From NCBI GenBank assembly GCA_030683105.1, contig JAUXMZ010000052.1, forward strand, positions 1-49,673: a DNA stretch of 49,673 nt, read 5' to 3'. Below the pieces are notes generated by a model that saw only the letters and a program-made list of their open reading frames with translations, did no database searches and was not told the origin of the DNA. This document shows, one piece after another, positions 17,885 to 26,378 of the stretch. Position numbers and translations under genes: made by a program. Each line of letters begins with the position of its first letter. Within the stretch, counting starts at the first letter, position 1. The stretch is from Burkholderiales bacterium. GTDB taxonomy: Bacteria; Pseudomonadota; Gammaproteobacteria; Burkholderiales; SG8-41.

Positions 17885-19474
17885 ATGAAACCATTCGACT
17901 GGCAATTTCCCTACCCCTCGCAACGCATGCCGGTCCTGGCGCGCAACGTGGTCTCGACCTCGCAACCGCTCGCGGCACAAGCCGGGCTGCGCATGATGCT
18001 CAAAGGCGGCAATGCCGTGGACGCCATCCTGGCAACGGCGATATCGCTCACGGTGCTGGAACCCACCAGCAACGGCATCGGCAGCGATGCGTTTTGCATA
18101 CTGTGGGACGGCAAAAAAATGCATGGACTGAACGCCTCCGGGCGCTCACCCGCCGCGTGGAACCCGGGCCACTTCAAGGGCCTGAATGCCATGCCGCAGC
18201 GCGGCTGGGATGCGGTTACCGTGCCCGGCGCCGTTTCAGCCTGGGCCGAACTGTCGCAGAAATTCGGCAAGTTGCCGTTTGCCGACTTGTTCGAGCCGGC
18301 GATCAAATACGCCCAGGACGGCTTCATGGTGACGCCGACGATATCCCGGCTGTGGGCAAATCAGGTGCAGCTGCTCAAATCCCAGCCGGGATTTGCCGAA
18401 GCCTTCATGCCCAACGGGCGCGCGCCGGAAGTGGGCGAGAAGTTCTCCTTTCCCGGCCAGGCCAAAACGCTCATACGCATTGCCGAGACCCGTGGCGATG
18501 CGTTCTACAAAGGCGATCTCGCTGAAAAAATTGCCGCTTACTCCAAACAGTGCGGGGCGGCGCTCACGCTGGACGATCTCGCCTCGCACACCAATGACTG
18601 GGTCGAGCCCATCAGCATCGACTATCGTGGCTATACGCTGCACGAAATTCCGCCCAACGGCCAGGGCATCGCGGCATTGATGGCGCTGGGCATACTGGAA
18701 AACTTCGATGTTGCGAAACTGCCGGTAGACTCAGTGGAAAGCCTGCACCTGCAGATCGAGGCGATGAAACTCGCCTTTGCCGATATTTACGAGCACGTCT
18801 CCGATCTGCAGACGATGCGTGTCAAACCCACCGAGTTGCTCGACAAAAGTTATCTCAAGGAACGCGCCAAGTTGATCGACCCGAAAAAAGCCGGCACGCC
18901 CGCTTTCGGCAACCCCGGCAAGGGCGGCACGGTTTATCTTACCGCCGCCGACGAATCGGGCATGATGGTGTCGTATATCCAGTCCAACTTCTCGGGCTTC
19001 GGTTCCGGCGTCGTCGTTCCCGGCACCGGCATCAGCCTGCAGAATCGCGGTTCGGGCTTCAGTCTGCGCCCGGATCATGCCAACGTGGTTGCACCGCGTA
19101 AGCGCCCTTTTCACACCATCATTCCGGGCTTCGTCACGCGCAACGGCCAGCCGCTGATGAGCTTCGGCGTGATGGGCGGCTCGATGCAGGCGCAGGGCCA
19201 CACCCAGGTGATGCTGCGCATGGTCGATTACCAGCAGAATCCGCAGGCCGCGGCTGATGCGCCGCGCTGGCGCATCGACAGCGGCGTCAAAGTCGGCATC
19301 GAATACGGTGTGCCCGAGGATGTGATTGCCGCCATGAAACAACGCGGCCATGACATGCCCCAGGCCGACCGCTGGTCGACCGATTTTGGCCGCGCGCAGC
19401 TGATATACAAAATGGAGGACGGTTATTTCGCGGCATCCGAACGGCGCACCGATGGGCAGGCGGTCGGCTTTTAG
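17885..19474 (+). CDS. Gamma-glutamyltransferase-like Ntn hydrolase (YwrD type)
   Basis: A 529-residue member of the gamma-glutamyltranspeptidase family, which cleaves or transfers gamma-glutamyl groups after self-processing at a threonine. The likely processing threonine is T349 in KGGTVYLTAADESG, where classical enzymes have a histidine near the nucleophile and this one has tyrosine, as in YwrD-like proteins. The oxyanion-type block MGGSMQAQGHTQV lies near the C-terminal third. There is no signal peptide, so the enzyme is probably cytoplasmic. The ATG at 17885 is preferred over an upstream frame at 17783 that runs through non-conserved sequence. It is followed by a second Bug receptor and TctBA. 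Confidence 0.88.
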   Translation: MKPFDWQFPYPSQRMPVLARNVVSTSQPLAAQAGLRMMLKGGNAVDAILATAISLTVLEPTSNGIGSDAFCILWDGKKMHGLNASGRSPAAWNPGHFKGLNAMPQRGWDAVTVPGAVSAWAELSQKFGKLPFADLFEPAIKYAQDGFMVTPTISRLWANQVQLLKSQPGFAEAFMPNGRAPEVGEKFSFPGQAKTLIRIAETRGDAFYKGDLAEKIAAYSKQCGAALTLDDLASHTNDWVEPISIDYRGYTLHEIPPNGQGIAALMALGILENFDVAKLPVDSVESLHLQIEAMKLAFADIYEHVSDLQTMRVKPTELLDKSYLKERAKLIDPKKAGTPAFGNPGKGGTVYLTAADESGMMVSYIQSNFSGFGSGVVVPGTGISLQNRGSGFSLRPDHANVVAPRKRPFHTIIPGFVTRNGQPLMSFGVMGGSMQAQGHTQVMLRMVDYQQNPQAAADAPRWRIDSGVKVGIEYGVPEDVIAAMKQRGHDMPQADRWSTDFGRAQLIYKMEDGYFAASERRTDGQAVGF

Positions 19475-19562
19475 GTTTCTCCTGAATACTGGTTGCCACC
19501 GCGTTATTGCATTGCTAAGATGCCTCACCCACCAGAATAATTTTCACCGATTGGAGGAAATC

Positions 19563-20510
19563 ATGAAAAAAATCATTACGACCGCAGCTGCTGTCGCGCT
19601 CCTGGCATCCGCGTCGGCGTTCGCTGCCGCCTATCCCGACCGGCCCGTCAAAGTGATCGTTCCCTGGGCAGCGGGCGGCGACACCGACAACATCTTCCGC
19701 CCCTTCGCGCCGGCGCTGCAGAATCATCTCGGCCAGACTGTCGTGATCGCGAACGTCGGCGGCGCCTCGGGCACCAAGGGCGCCAAGGAAGCCAAGGATG
19801 CGCCGCCCGACGGCTACACCCTTTATGTTCCGCATGAGTACATCCACTCGACCTATTACACCGGCGTGGCCGATGTCCAGTACAGCGATTTCGAGCCGAT
19901 CTGCATGATAGCCTCGACACCCTCGGTCCTGACCGCTTCCCCCAAAACGCCGTGGAAAGACGCGAAAGAGTTGATTGCGGATGCCAAGGCGAGACCCGGA
20001 CAGATCACGGTCGGCGCGACGCTGGCCTCGACGAGTCATTTTTTTCCCGCGCTTATCGAGAAGGCAGCCGGCATCAAGTTCAAGTATGTCTCGTACGAGG
20101 GGCTGGCCCCGCGCATGAACGCGATACTCGGCGGCCACACTGACCTCACTGACTCCAACCTGACGCAGAAGGGCAAGGTCGACGCCGGCCAGCTCAAATT
20201 CCTCGCGATTGCCACGGAAAAACGGCATCCGGAAATGCCGACCGTGCCCACACTCAAGGAACTGGGCATCAACGTGGTGTACGACGTCAACCGCGGCCTC
20301 ATGGCGCCCAAAGGCACGCCCGACGCGGTCCTTGCAAAACTCGAATCCTCGTGTGCACAGGCCGTCAAAGAGCCGGCCTTTGCAGCAGCGATGAAGCTGC
20401 AGGGAACCGCCGTCCGCTACCTCGACCGCAAGGCCTACGCGGCGTGGCTGAAACAGACCGACGATGAAAACAGAAATATCTCCAAGGATCTGGGGCTGCT
20501 GAAGCGCTGA
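19563..20510 (+). CDS. tctC: Bug-family periplasmic solute-binding protein (TctC)
   Basis: A 315-residue receptor with a signal peptide to about residue 21 (MKKIITTAAAVALLASASAF). The mature N-terminus YPDRPVKVIVPWAAGGDTDNIFR and the later PPDGYTLYV are family signatures. The start has TTGGAGGAAATC immediately upstream. TctB and TctA genes follow at 9 bp and 12 bp gaps, so this is the receptor of a complete tripartite tricarboxylate transporter. The ligand cannot be named; the aspartate in AAGGDTD is the position that usually contacts the ligand's ammonium or carboxylate environment in this family. Confidence 0.94.
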   Translation: MKKIITTAAAVALLASASAFAAAYPDRPVKVIVPWAAGGDTDNIFRPFAPALQNHLGQTVVIANVGGASGTKGAKEAKDAPPDGYTLYVPHEYIHSTYYTGVADVQYSDFEPICMIASTPSVLTASPKTPWKDAKELIADAKARPGQITVGATLASTSHFFPALIEKAAGIKFKYVSYEGLAPRMNAILGGHTDLTDSNLTQKGKVDAGQLKFLAIATEKRHPEMPTVPTLKELGINVVYDVNRGLMAPKGTPDAVLAKLESSCAQAVKEPAFAAAMKLQGTAVRYLDRKAYAAWLKQTDDENRNISKDLGLLKR

Positions 20511-20519
20511 TCGACACTG

Positions 20520-20990
20520 ATGGGGCGTGACGGTATAGCCGGGCTCGTTTGTCTCGCCACGAGCCTGGGCTTGTTCGCGGCGACGATCGGCCTGCCGGAG
20601 GCCAGCCTTCTGGTCCCGATAGGCCCCGGTTTTTACCCGCGCATCGTTCTGGGCATCACTGTACTGTTATCAGCGATCCTGATCGTAACGGACTTTGCCG
20701 GCCGCGCCCGACGGCCGGCAATAACAGCCGGGGTGCCCGCCAATTACCGCCTGGTCCTGATCACCTTCTCGATCATTGGTATATACATTGCGCTGCTGCC
20801 CTCCCTCGGATTCCGCATTGCGACTTTTGCCTTCGTGTCGGTATTGCAGGTTGCTCTGGAGCCGCCGCGCAACAGAAACAACTGGCTGCGGGTCCTGATC
20901 GTCGCTGTAGTCACCACCCTCATCACTTACCTGGTGTTCGAGCGCTACCTGTCGGTGCTGCTGCCGCGCGGACGCTGGACGGATTTCTAA
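20520..20990 (+). CDS. tctB: Tripartite tricarboxylate transporter small membrane subunit TctB
   Basis: A 156-residue integral membrane protein with four hydrophobic helices (about residues 5-25, 38-58, 78-108 and 124-146), the layout of TctB. The segment GPGFYPRIVLGITVLLSAILI is characteristic. It lies 9 bp after tctC and 12 bp before tctA in one operon. TctB assists the large TctA subunit in proton- or sodium-driven uptake. Confidence 0.92.
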   Translation: MGRDGIAGLVCLATSLGLFAATIGLPEASLLVPIGPGFYPRIVLGITVLLSAILIVTDFAGRARRPAITAGVPANYRLVLITFSIIGIYIALLPSLGFRIATFAFVSVLQVALEPPRNRNNWLRVLIVAVVTTLITYLVFERYLSVLLPRGRWTDF

Positions 20991-21002
20991 CCTCCAGGCC
21001 CC

Positions 21003-22529
21003 ATGTACGAATTACTGCTGTCGGGCATCGCCAACATACTCCAGGTCCAGTACCTGCTGCCGTTGCTGCTCGGCACCTTCATCGGCGTAATTGGCGGCGC
21101 GCTGCCGGGCGTCACGATCGCGATGACCGTCATCGTGGTGCTGCCCTTCACTTTCGGACTCGACCCGCTGCAGGGTCTGGCCGCGATGACCGGCGTTTAT
21201 GTCGGCGGCTCGGCGGGCGGGCTGATCACCGCTTGCCTGCTCGGCATTCCCGGAACGCCTTCAGCCATAGCAACCACCTTCGATGGTTTTCCAATGGCAC
21301 GCAAAGGAGAGCCTGGCAGAGCCATGTGGCTCGGCATCTGGTCCTCGTTCTTCGGTGGAATGCTCGGCGGCGTGTTCCTGATCGCGGCGACCGGACCGCT
21401 TGCGGCCATCGCACTCGAGTTCGGTCCCTGGGAATTTTTTGCACTGTTCGTTTTTGCGCTGTCGATGGTAGCTGGCCTCACCGGCTCTTCAATTACCAAA
21501 GGCCTGCTGTCCGGCGCACTCGGACTGGTCGTGACGATCATGGGTAACGATCCTGTAATGGGTGCTCCGCGATTGTCACTGGGCATCGGGTTTCTCGAAG
21601 GCGGCATAAACTTCCTGCCGGTGCTGATCGGCGTGTTTGCCTTCGCCCAGATCATGTCTGACATCGAAAAAATGGGCCCCGCGCGCCCGGGACAGGCTGC
21701 GGGGCCCGTCCCCACGCTTACCGTGTCCCATCTCAAAGTCATCGGGGAAATCATTGCGCGTCCGTTCCTGCTGCTGTGGACATCCTTTATCGGCGTGCTG
21801 ATCGGCGTGCTGCCCGCTATCGGCGGCAGTGCTGCCAGCATGCTGGCCTATGACCAGGCCAAGAAATTTTCACGACAACCGGAACGCTTCGGCACCGGCG
21901 CCCCGGAAGGGATCATTGCCTCCGAGTCCTCCAATAATGCCAACGTCGGCGGCTCGTTGGTCACCATCATGGCTTTCGGCATCCCGGGGGACATCGTCAC
22001 CGCCGTGATGCTCGGAGCCATGACCATACACGGCATACAGTCCGGCCCGCTGTTTATCTCCCAGCAGCCCAAGCTCGCATACGGCATTTTCGCCGCTTAC
22101 ATTGTTGCTCATTTCCTGATGGTGGTCATCATCGCGCTGAGCGCGCGCTACATGCTGCGCCTGACCACGGTGCCGAAATCCGTGCTTATTCCCATCGTGC
22201 TGGTGCTGTGCGTGGTCGGCGCCTACGCGCTCAACAATACGATGGCCAATGTCTATGTGCTGCTCGTGTTTGGAATAATCGGCTACGCACTGGTAAAGTT
22301 CGGCTTTCCTCTGGCGCCGCTGATTCTCGGCGTAATACTGGGCGACCAGATCGAAATCAACCTCATACGCTCCATCATGACCGATTCCGATCCATGGCTG
22401 TTTCTTACCCGCCCCATCTCCGGCGGATTGATTGCACTGTCAGTGGCATCGGTGATTTTTGCCCTGTGGCAGCACCGCCGTTATCGCAAACGTTCCCCGC
22501 AGTCTGACGACGACCACGCTGATTTCTGA
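21003..22529 (+). CDS. tctA: Tripartite tricarboxylate transporter large permease TctA
   Basis: A 508-residue inner-membrane permease with about twelve hydrophobic helices. Family signatures are present in both halves: GVIGGALPGVTIAMT near residue 25, GSAGGLITACLLGIPGTPSA near 80, and in the second half GVLPAIGGSAASMLAYDQAKK and ASESSNNANVGGSLVTIMAFGIPGD. It completes the tctC-tctB-tctA operon and moves the receptor-delivered carboxylate across the membrane. The substrate is not predictable from sequence; the nearby transferase suggests, but does not prove, a gamma-glutamyl or glutamate-derived compound. Confidence 0.95.
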   Translation: MYELLLSGIANILQVQYLLPLLLGTFIGVIGGALPGVTIAMTVIVVLPFTFGLDPLQGLAAMTGVYVGGSAGGLITACLLGIPGTPSAIATTFDGFPMARKGEPGRAMWLGIWSSFFGGMLGGVFLIAATGPLAAIALEFGPWEFFALFVFALSMVAGLTGSSITKGLLSGALGLVVTIMGNDPVMGAPRLSLGIGFLEGGINFLPVLIGVFAFAQIMSDIEKMGPARPGQAAGPVPTLTVSHLKVIGEIIARPFLLLWTSFIGVLIGVLPAIGGSAASMLAYDQAKKFSRQPERFGTGAPEGIIASESSNNANVGGSLVTIMAFGIPGDIVTAVMLGAMTIHGIQSGPLFISQQPKLAYGIFAAYIVAHFLMVVIIALSARYMLRLTTVPKSVLIPIVLVLCVVGAYALNNTMANVYVLLVFGIIGYALVKFGFPLAPLILGVILGDQIEINLIRSIMTDSDPWLFLTRPISGGLIALSVASVIFALWQHRRYRKRSPQSDDDHADF

Positions 22530-22613
22530 GCACCGGGGAAAATCACCGGAACACCACCCGGGATTTGTCAGTAACAAGCCATCCCCATCAAGCCTGCCCG
22601 ACCAGCACAGGCC

Positions 22614-23345
22614 CTAGGCTTTCAAAGTCGGCGAAGCGTCTTCTTCGACCAGGGCCTTGAGCGTCCTCGAGGCAAATTCGCGGTGATACAGAATCAAGAC
22701 CACCCATCCCGTGGCCGCCATCATCAGCCACGGATGGAGAAACCAGGCCATGGCCGCAAGCGCAAAATAATAGGCCCTCAGGCCATTATTGAAATTGACC
22801 CCGGCATAGGAAGTAATCCGCGCCACACGATTGATATGGGGCGCGTATTGCTCGGGGTTGTCCTTGGGTTGTTTGGGGGCCGCACCCACCAGCACCGAAC
22901 AGGAGCCGAGTTGGCGGATGGCCCATGAGAATTTGAAGAACGCATAAACGAAAATTATCACCAGCAGCAGGATCTTGATTTCAAGCAACGCCTGGGATCC
23001 CTGCACGGTAAAGGGCAGGTCCGACATCACGTCAAGCGCCCTTTGCACATAGCCCATCAGCGCGATCAGCGCGCCCAGGATCAGCATCGTCGTGGACGCA
23101 AAAAACTGCGAGCTGCGCGCAAGGTTGCGAATAATGTTGACGTCGAGCATGCGATTGTCGCGCTCGATCATGCGCACCATCCAGTCGCGGCGGAACCCGT
23201 CCATTTTCGAGTGCAGACTGGGCACGTGTTTTGCGCGCCAGGCCGCAAAGGCCACGTAGCCGACCCACGCCAGCACCAGGAAAGCGAGCGCGAACAGGTC
23301 GAGCACGGTAATGCTGAGATTAATGGATAACCAATTGCTGAGCAT
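22614..23345 (-). CDS. DUF599 family membrane protein
   Basis: A 243-residue inner-membrane protein of the DUF599 family. Four hydrophobic segments are seen at about residues 13-35, 80-100, 118-140 and 192-222. Conserved blocks are the WMVRMIERDNRMLDVNIIRNL stretch after the first helix, SWAIRQLGSCSVLVGA, and NFNNGLRAYYFALA. The molecular function of the family is unknown. It is convergent with tctA and lies 44 bp downstream of the FIST gene on the same strand, so the two may be cotranscribed. Confidence 0.85.
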   Translation of the reverse strand: MLSNWLSINLSITVLDLFALAFLVLAWVGYVAFAAWRAKHVPSLHSKMDGFRRDWMVRMIERDNRMLDVNIIRNLARSSQFFASTTMLILGALIALMGYVQRALDVMSDLPFTVQGSQALLEIKILLLVIIFVYAFFKFSWAIRQLGSCSVLVGAAPKQPKDNPEQYAPHINRVARITSYAGVNFNNGLRAYYFALAAMAWFLHPWLMMAATGWVVLILYHREFASRTLKALVEEDASPTLKA

Positions 23346-23389
23346 GATTTCGCCTTAATTCAAAGGATTGGAGCAACACCGCCCGCATA

Positions 23390-24505
23390 TCATACAAACA
23401 GTGTCAGCACCCCAGTGTAGCCATAGAGCCGGTTATGGGAAATCTCGCCGTTGCAGAAAAAGCCCACCAGCGGAAAATCACCGAGGGCCTCGCGGATCAT
23501 TTTGAGTTCCGCCGAATCGGGCCCGAACAGTCCCTCGCCGCGCCCCAGGCATGAGTAGTACACGCCGCCGCGCGGCGTCGAATACAGGCCCTGCCTGATG
23601 CTCTCCAGCATGCGCGCCATGTCCGTGCGCGCCGTGTCCCGGTCGCGCCGGCAAAACATGACGGATGCGCCGGGCTCGACCACATCCCCGATCGCGATCA
23701 GATTGTTGACCGGATCAATTCCGACCAGGTTGCGCACCAGGTAATCGCCGGTATCGCTGCCTGTAATCGGCAGCCCGGCGAAAATATAACCGCCAACACG
23801 GTTAAGGTCGCGCGCCAGCGTTTCCCCGATGTCTTCCCTGAACACCTCGAGCGCGGGCCGTCCGTCGAGCGCGACAATGACATTGCGCTGACACGCGGTA
23901 ATCACGTGCCTGGACCCGATCGGCGAGCATCCCTGTGTCAGGCGGGTTGCGATGGTGATGCCGTCAGAGAACGACACCCCCGAGAGACCGCCCTCGACGA
24001 CCTCGTCTGCAATCTGGATGTTCCGGCGCCTGGAACTGGTCAGGCCGCCGACGAGAAACCCGCTTTCCACGCGCTGCGCCAGAACACTGACGAGTTTGCC
24101 CACGTTCGGGTTACGGGGATCGGCGTGGACTATCGCGAAGTTGGCGGGAGCGCTGCCGCATTGCAGAAGAGTGGCATCGATATCGTCTTCGTCACCGATA
24201 CCTGAAAAAACGTTGAACGACCCGTCCTCGAAATGACCAGCCATCACCACGATCGCCGGTTGATCGAGGTATTCCTGCCCGCTTGCGCAAATGCCGATGC
24301 CCGCAGCGCCGACCCAGTGTTGAATGCCCGTCGCCTGCCTGAACAGGGCCAGAATGTCGCCCATGTGATCTGCCAGCACATCGCTGACATACAGGAACCC
24401 GAGATTAGCCGGACCCTGTCCGAGTTGCGCCAGGCACGACTGCACTGCATCACGCCACGAGTCCGCCGCAGCATGGGCATAACGAAAGCCGGACATGCCG
24501 GTCAC
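23390..24505 (-). CDS. FIST-domain sensory protein
   Basis: A 371-residue protein with a FIST N-terminal domain (residues about 20-210) and a FIST-C domain (about 225-355, with FVSP-like segments and GVYYSCLGRGEGLFG). FIST domains are predicted small-ligand sensors, often amino acids, in signal transduction proteins. There is no attached output domain or membrane helix, so it is a stand-alone cytoplasmic sensor. It is divergent from the pilG-chpA chemosensory operon, so a link to that pathway is possible but is inference. A second ATG nine bases downstream (MSGFRY) is an equally good start. Confidence 0.88.
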   Translation of the reverse strand: MTGMSGFRYAHAAADSWRDAVQSCLAQLGQGPANLGFLYVSDVLADHMGDILALFRQATGIQHWVGAAGIGICASGQEYLDQPAIVVMAGHFEDGSFNVFSGIGDEDDIDATLLQCGSAPANFAIVHADPRNPNVGKLVSVLAQRVESGFLVGGLTSSRRRNIQIADEVVEGGLSGVSFSDGITIATRLTQGCSPIGSRHVITACQRNVIVALDGRPALEVFREDIGETLARDLNRVGGYIFAGLPITGSDTGDYLVRNLVGIDPVNNLIAIGDVVEPGASVMFCRRDRDTARTDMARMLESIRQGLYSTPRGGVYYSCLGRGEGLFGPDSAELKMIREALGDFPLVGFFCNGEISHNRLYGYTGVLTLFV

Positions 24506-25039
24506 CTACCCGGAAACCACTCTGTTTATAGAAACAGCCATATGTTCCCTTTACTGGTGGGGTCGCCCCTTGCGAGGCCATCCTAGCATGCCGCCTTGGA
24601 CGCAAGATCCGCTTGTGGCCGCAGTATTCAGACCGCTGCGCAACGACCGTTCATATCGCGGATTTCGGCCACCCGATGCGTATAAAACTTCATTTTAGGC
24701 CAATATTAAAATCATATTTATATCATATTCAACAAGATACACACGATATCCTGTCAATCTGAATGATGATTAAAATCTAACATAATGATAGATTTGCATT
24801 ATTTTAATATACGGGTATGATTTCCTCGTTCCAGCACCAGCCTCTACCGTAAATCAAACATCGCAGTAAAGCACAGAGTTTCCAATAGCAATGGATGCGG
24901 GACCTTCATTCCAGAACGGCGTAATTAGCGCAAAAAAGCGGCAGGCGCACCGGACACCCGCCTGGCGCCGGCAGTCAACAACACCGTGCGGCAGGTTACT
25001 GCCATGCCGCAAACGGTCAGTTGGGGGGGATACAAAAAA
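24506..25039. other. Long upstream region of the Pil-Chp operon
   Basis: 534 bp without a convincing gene. The tract 24690-24820 is strongly A/T-rich against a G/C-rich background, marking the likely control region for the divergent FIST and pilG transcripts. A short frame at 24495-24698 has no family features. Confidence 0.5.
24794..24821 (+). promoter_or_regulatory. Possible sigma-70 promoter for pilG operon
   Basis: TTGCAT (24794-24799) and TATGAT (24816-24821) are spaced by 16 bp within the A/T-rich tract, each close to the sigma-70 consensus. The distance to the pilG start is about 220 bp, so a long leader would result. This is a pattern match only. Confidence 0.35.
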
Positions 25040-25441
25040 GTGACAGGTTCGGCGGCAAGTGCCATCAAGGTCCTTGTTATCGATGACAGCAATACCATCC
25101 GGCGCAGCGCGGAGATATTCCTGCGCCAGGCCGGGTATGAAGTCATTCTCGCCGAAGACGGTTTCGATGCCCTATCGAAAATCAGCGACCATCAGCCGCA
25201 AATCATATTCGTGGACATCATGATGCCGCGGCTCGATGGCTATCAGACCTGCGCGCTGATCAAGCAGAATCCGGTTTTCCGGTCCACGCCGGTCATCATG
25301 CTCTCCAGCAAAGACGGCGTATTCGACAGGGCTCGTGGCCGGCTCGCAGGCTCCGACTGCTATCTGACCAAACCTTTCACCAAGGAAGGCCTGACCCAGG
25401 CAGTCCAGGACTTCACCACCCAGGCTACCGCTACCCAATAA
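25040..25441 (+). CDS. pilG: Twitching motility response regulator PilG
   Basis: A single-domain CheY-like receiver that takes phosphate from ChpA and promotes pilus extension and cAMP signalling in known Pil-Chp systems. With a GTG start at 25040 the product is 133 residues, close to the 135 of the Pseudomonas protein, and a GGGGGGA lies 7-8 bp upstream; GTG at 24986 and ATG at 25004 are alternatives. The phospho-acceptor is D59 in IIFVDIMMPRLDGYQTCALIK, with acidic residues in VIDDSNTIRR and lysine in YLTKPF. The sequence is very close to PilG over the whole length. Confidence 0.93.
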   Translation: MTGSAASAIKVLVIDDSNTIRRSAEIFLRQAGYEVILAEDGFDALSKISDHQPQIIFVDIMMPRLDGYQTCALIKQNPVFRSTPVIMLSSKDGVFDRARGRLAGSDCYLTKPFTKEGLTQAVQDFTTQATATQ

Positions 25442-25463
25442 CTTCCAGGAGACCACCCACATC

Positions 25464-25829
25464 ATGGCAATTCAGAACATTCTCGTCGTCGATGATTCCC
25501 CCACCGAGCGCCAGTTTTTATCCGACATGCTGATCAAGAACGGCTACAAGGTATCTACCGCAGACAGTGCTGAGGATGCTTTGGCCAAGGCCAAGCAGCT
25601 AAATCCCGACCTTGTGCTGATGGACATCGTGATGCCCGGTCAAAACGGCTTTCAGGCAACGCGGGCGCTGACCAGGGACGATGCCACTAAACATATTCCG
25701 GTCATTATCTGCTCTTCCAAAGGCCAGGAAACAGACAAGGTCTGGGGGCTGCGCCAGGGCGCCAAAGACTACATCGTCAAGCCGATCAATCAGGCGGACC
25801 TGCTGGCCAAAATATCGGCTCTCGGATAA
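25464..25829 (+). CDS. pilH: Twitching motility response regulator PilH
   Basis: A 121-residue CheY-like receiver. Phospho-acceptor D54 lies in LVLMDIVMPGQNGFQATR, the acidic pair is in LVVDDSPTERQFL and the conserved lysine in YIVKPIN. In characterised Pil-Chp systems PilH favours retraction or acts as a phosphate sink for PilG. It lies 22 bp after pilG with CAGGAGAC upstream, and its stop codon directly abuts the pilI start. Confidence 0.94.
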   Translation: MAIQNILVVDDSPTERQFLSDMLIKNGYKVSTADSAEDALAKAKQLNPDLVLMDIVMPGQNGFQATRALTRDDATKHIPVIICSSKGQETDKVWGLRQGAKDYIVKPINQADLLAKISALG

Positions 25830-26339
25830 ATGACCGAAAAAGTCTCACTGCGGGAATACCAGCGCAACCTCTCGGCGCGACTGGTCAATCTGGAAGCCGG
25901 CCAGGCCGCTTCCAAGCTTGGCCTGCAGGTTGGAAAAGACAGATGGCTGATTGATCTGGCGGACGCCGGGGAGGTGATCCCGGTGCCGCTCATCGCGGCG
26001 GTACCCCTGACGCAGTCCTGGTTTGCGGGAGTGGCCAATATCCGCGGCAATCTATACAGCATCATCGATTTTCCCGCGTTCCTCGGAGGAGCGCCGGTGA
26101 CGATCACCGACCAGACGCGCCTGCTGCTGATAGGCGATCGCTACCGCATGAACAGCGGCCTGCTGGTCGACCGCGTGCTCGGCCTTTACCGGGATGACCA
26201 GCTGCAAGTCGATGACAATGCGGCAGCGCTGCCATGGATTGCGGCGCAGTATACCGATAATCAGTCAAACGGATGGAAGCAGCTGAGCGTGCGCGAATTG
26301 GTCGCTCATCCCGACTTTCTGCAAGTCGGCATTTCGTAG
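25830..26339 (+). CDS. pilI: CheW-like adaptor PilI
   Basis: A 169-residue CheW-domain protein that couples the PilJ receptor to the ChpA kinase. The CheW core is visible in PLTQSWFAGVANIRGNLYSIIDFPAFLGG (about residues 54-85) and LLLIGDRYRMNSGLLVDRVLGL. The start codon follows the pilH stop with no gap, indicating coupled translation. It is cytoplasmic. Confidence 0.93.
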   Translation: MTEKVSLREYQRNLSARLVNLEAGQAASKLGLQVGKDRWLIDLADAGEVIPVPLIAAVPLTQSWFAGVANIRGNLYSIIDFPAFLGGAPVTITDQTRLLLIGDRYRMNSGLLVDRVLGLYRDDQLQVDDNAAALPWIAAQYTDNQSNGWKQLSVRELVAHPDFLQVGIS

Positions 26340-26378
26340 CGCCATCGATATAAATTCTTCAGGGGAGTTGGGCTAACC

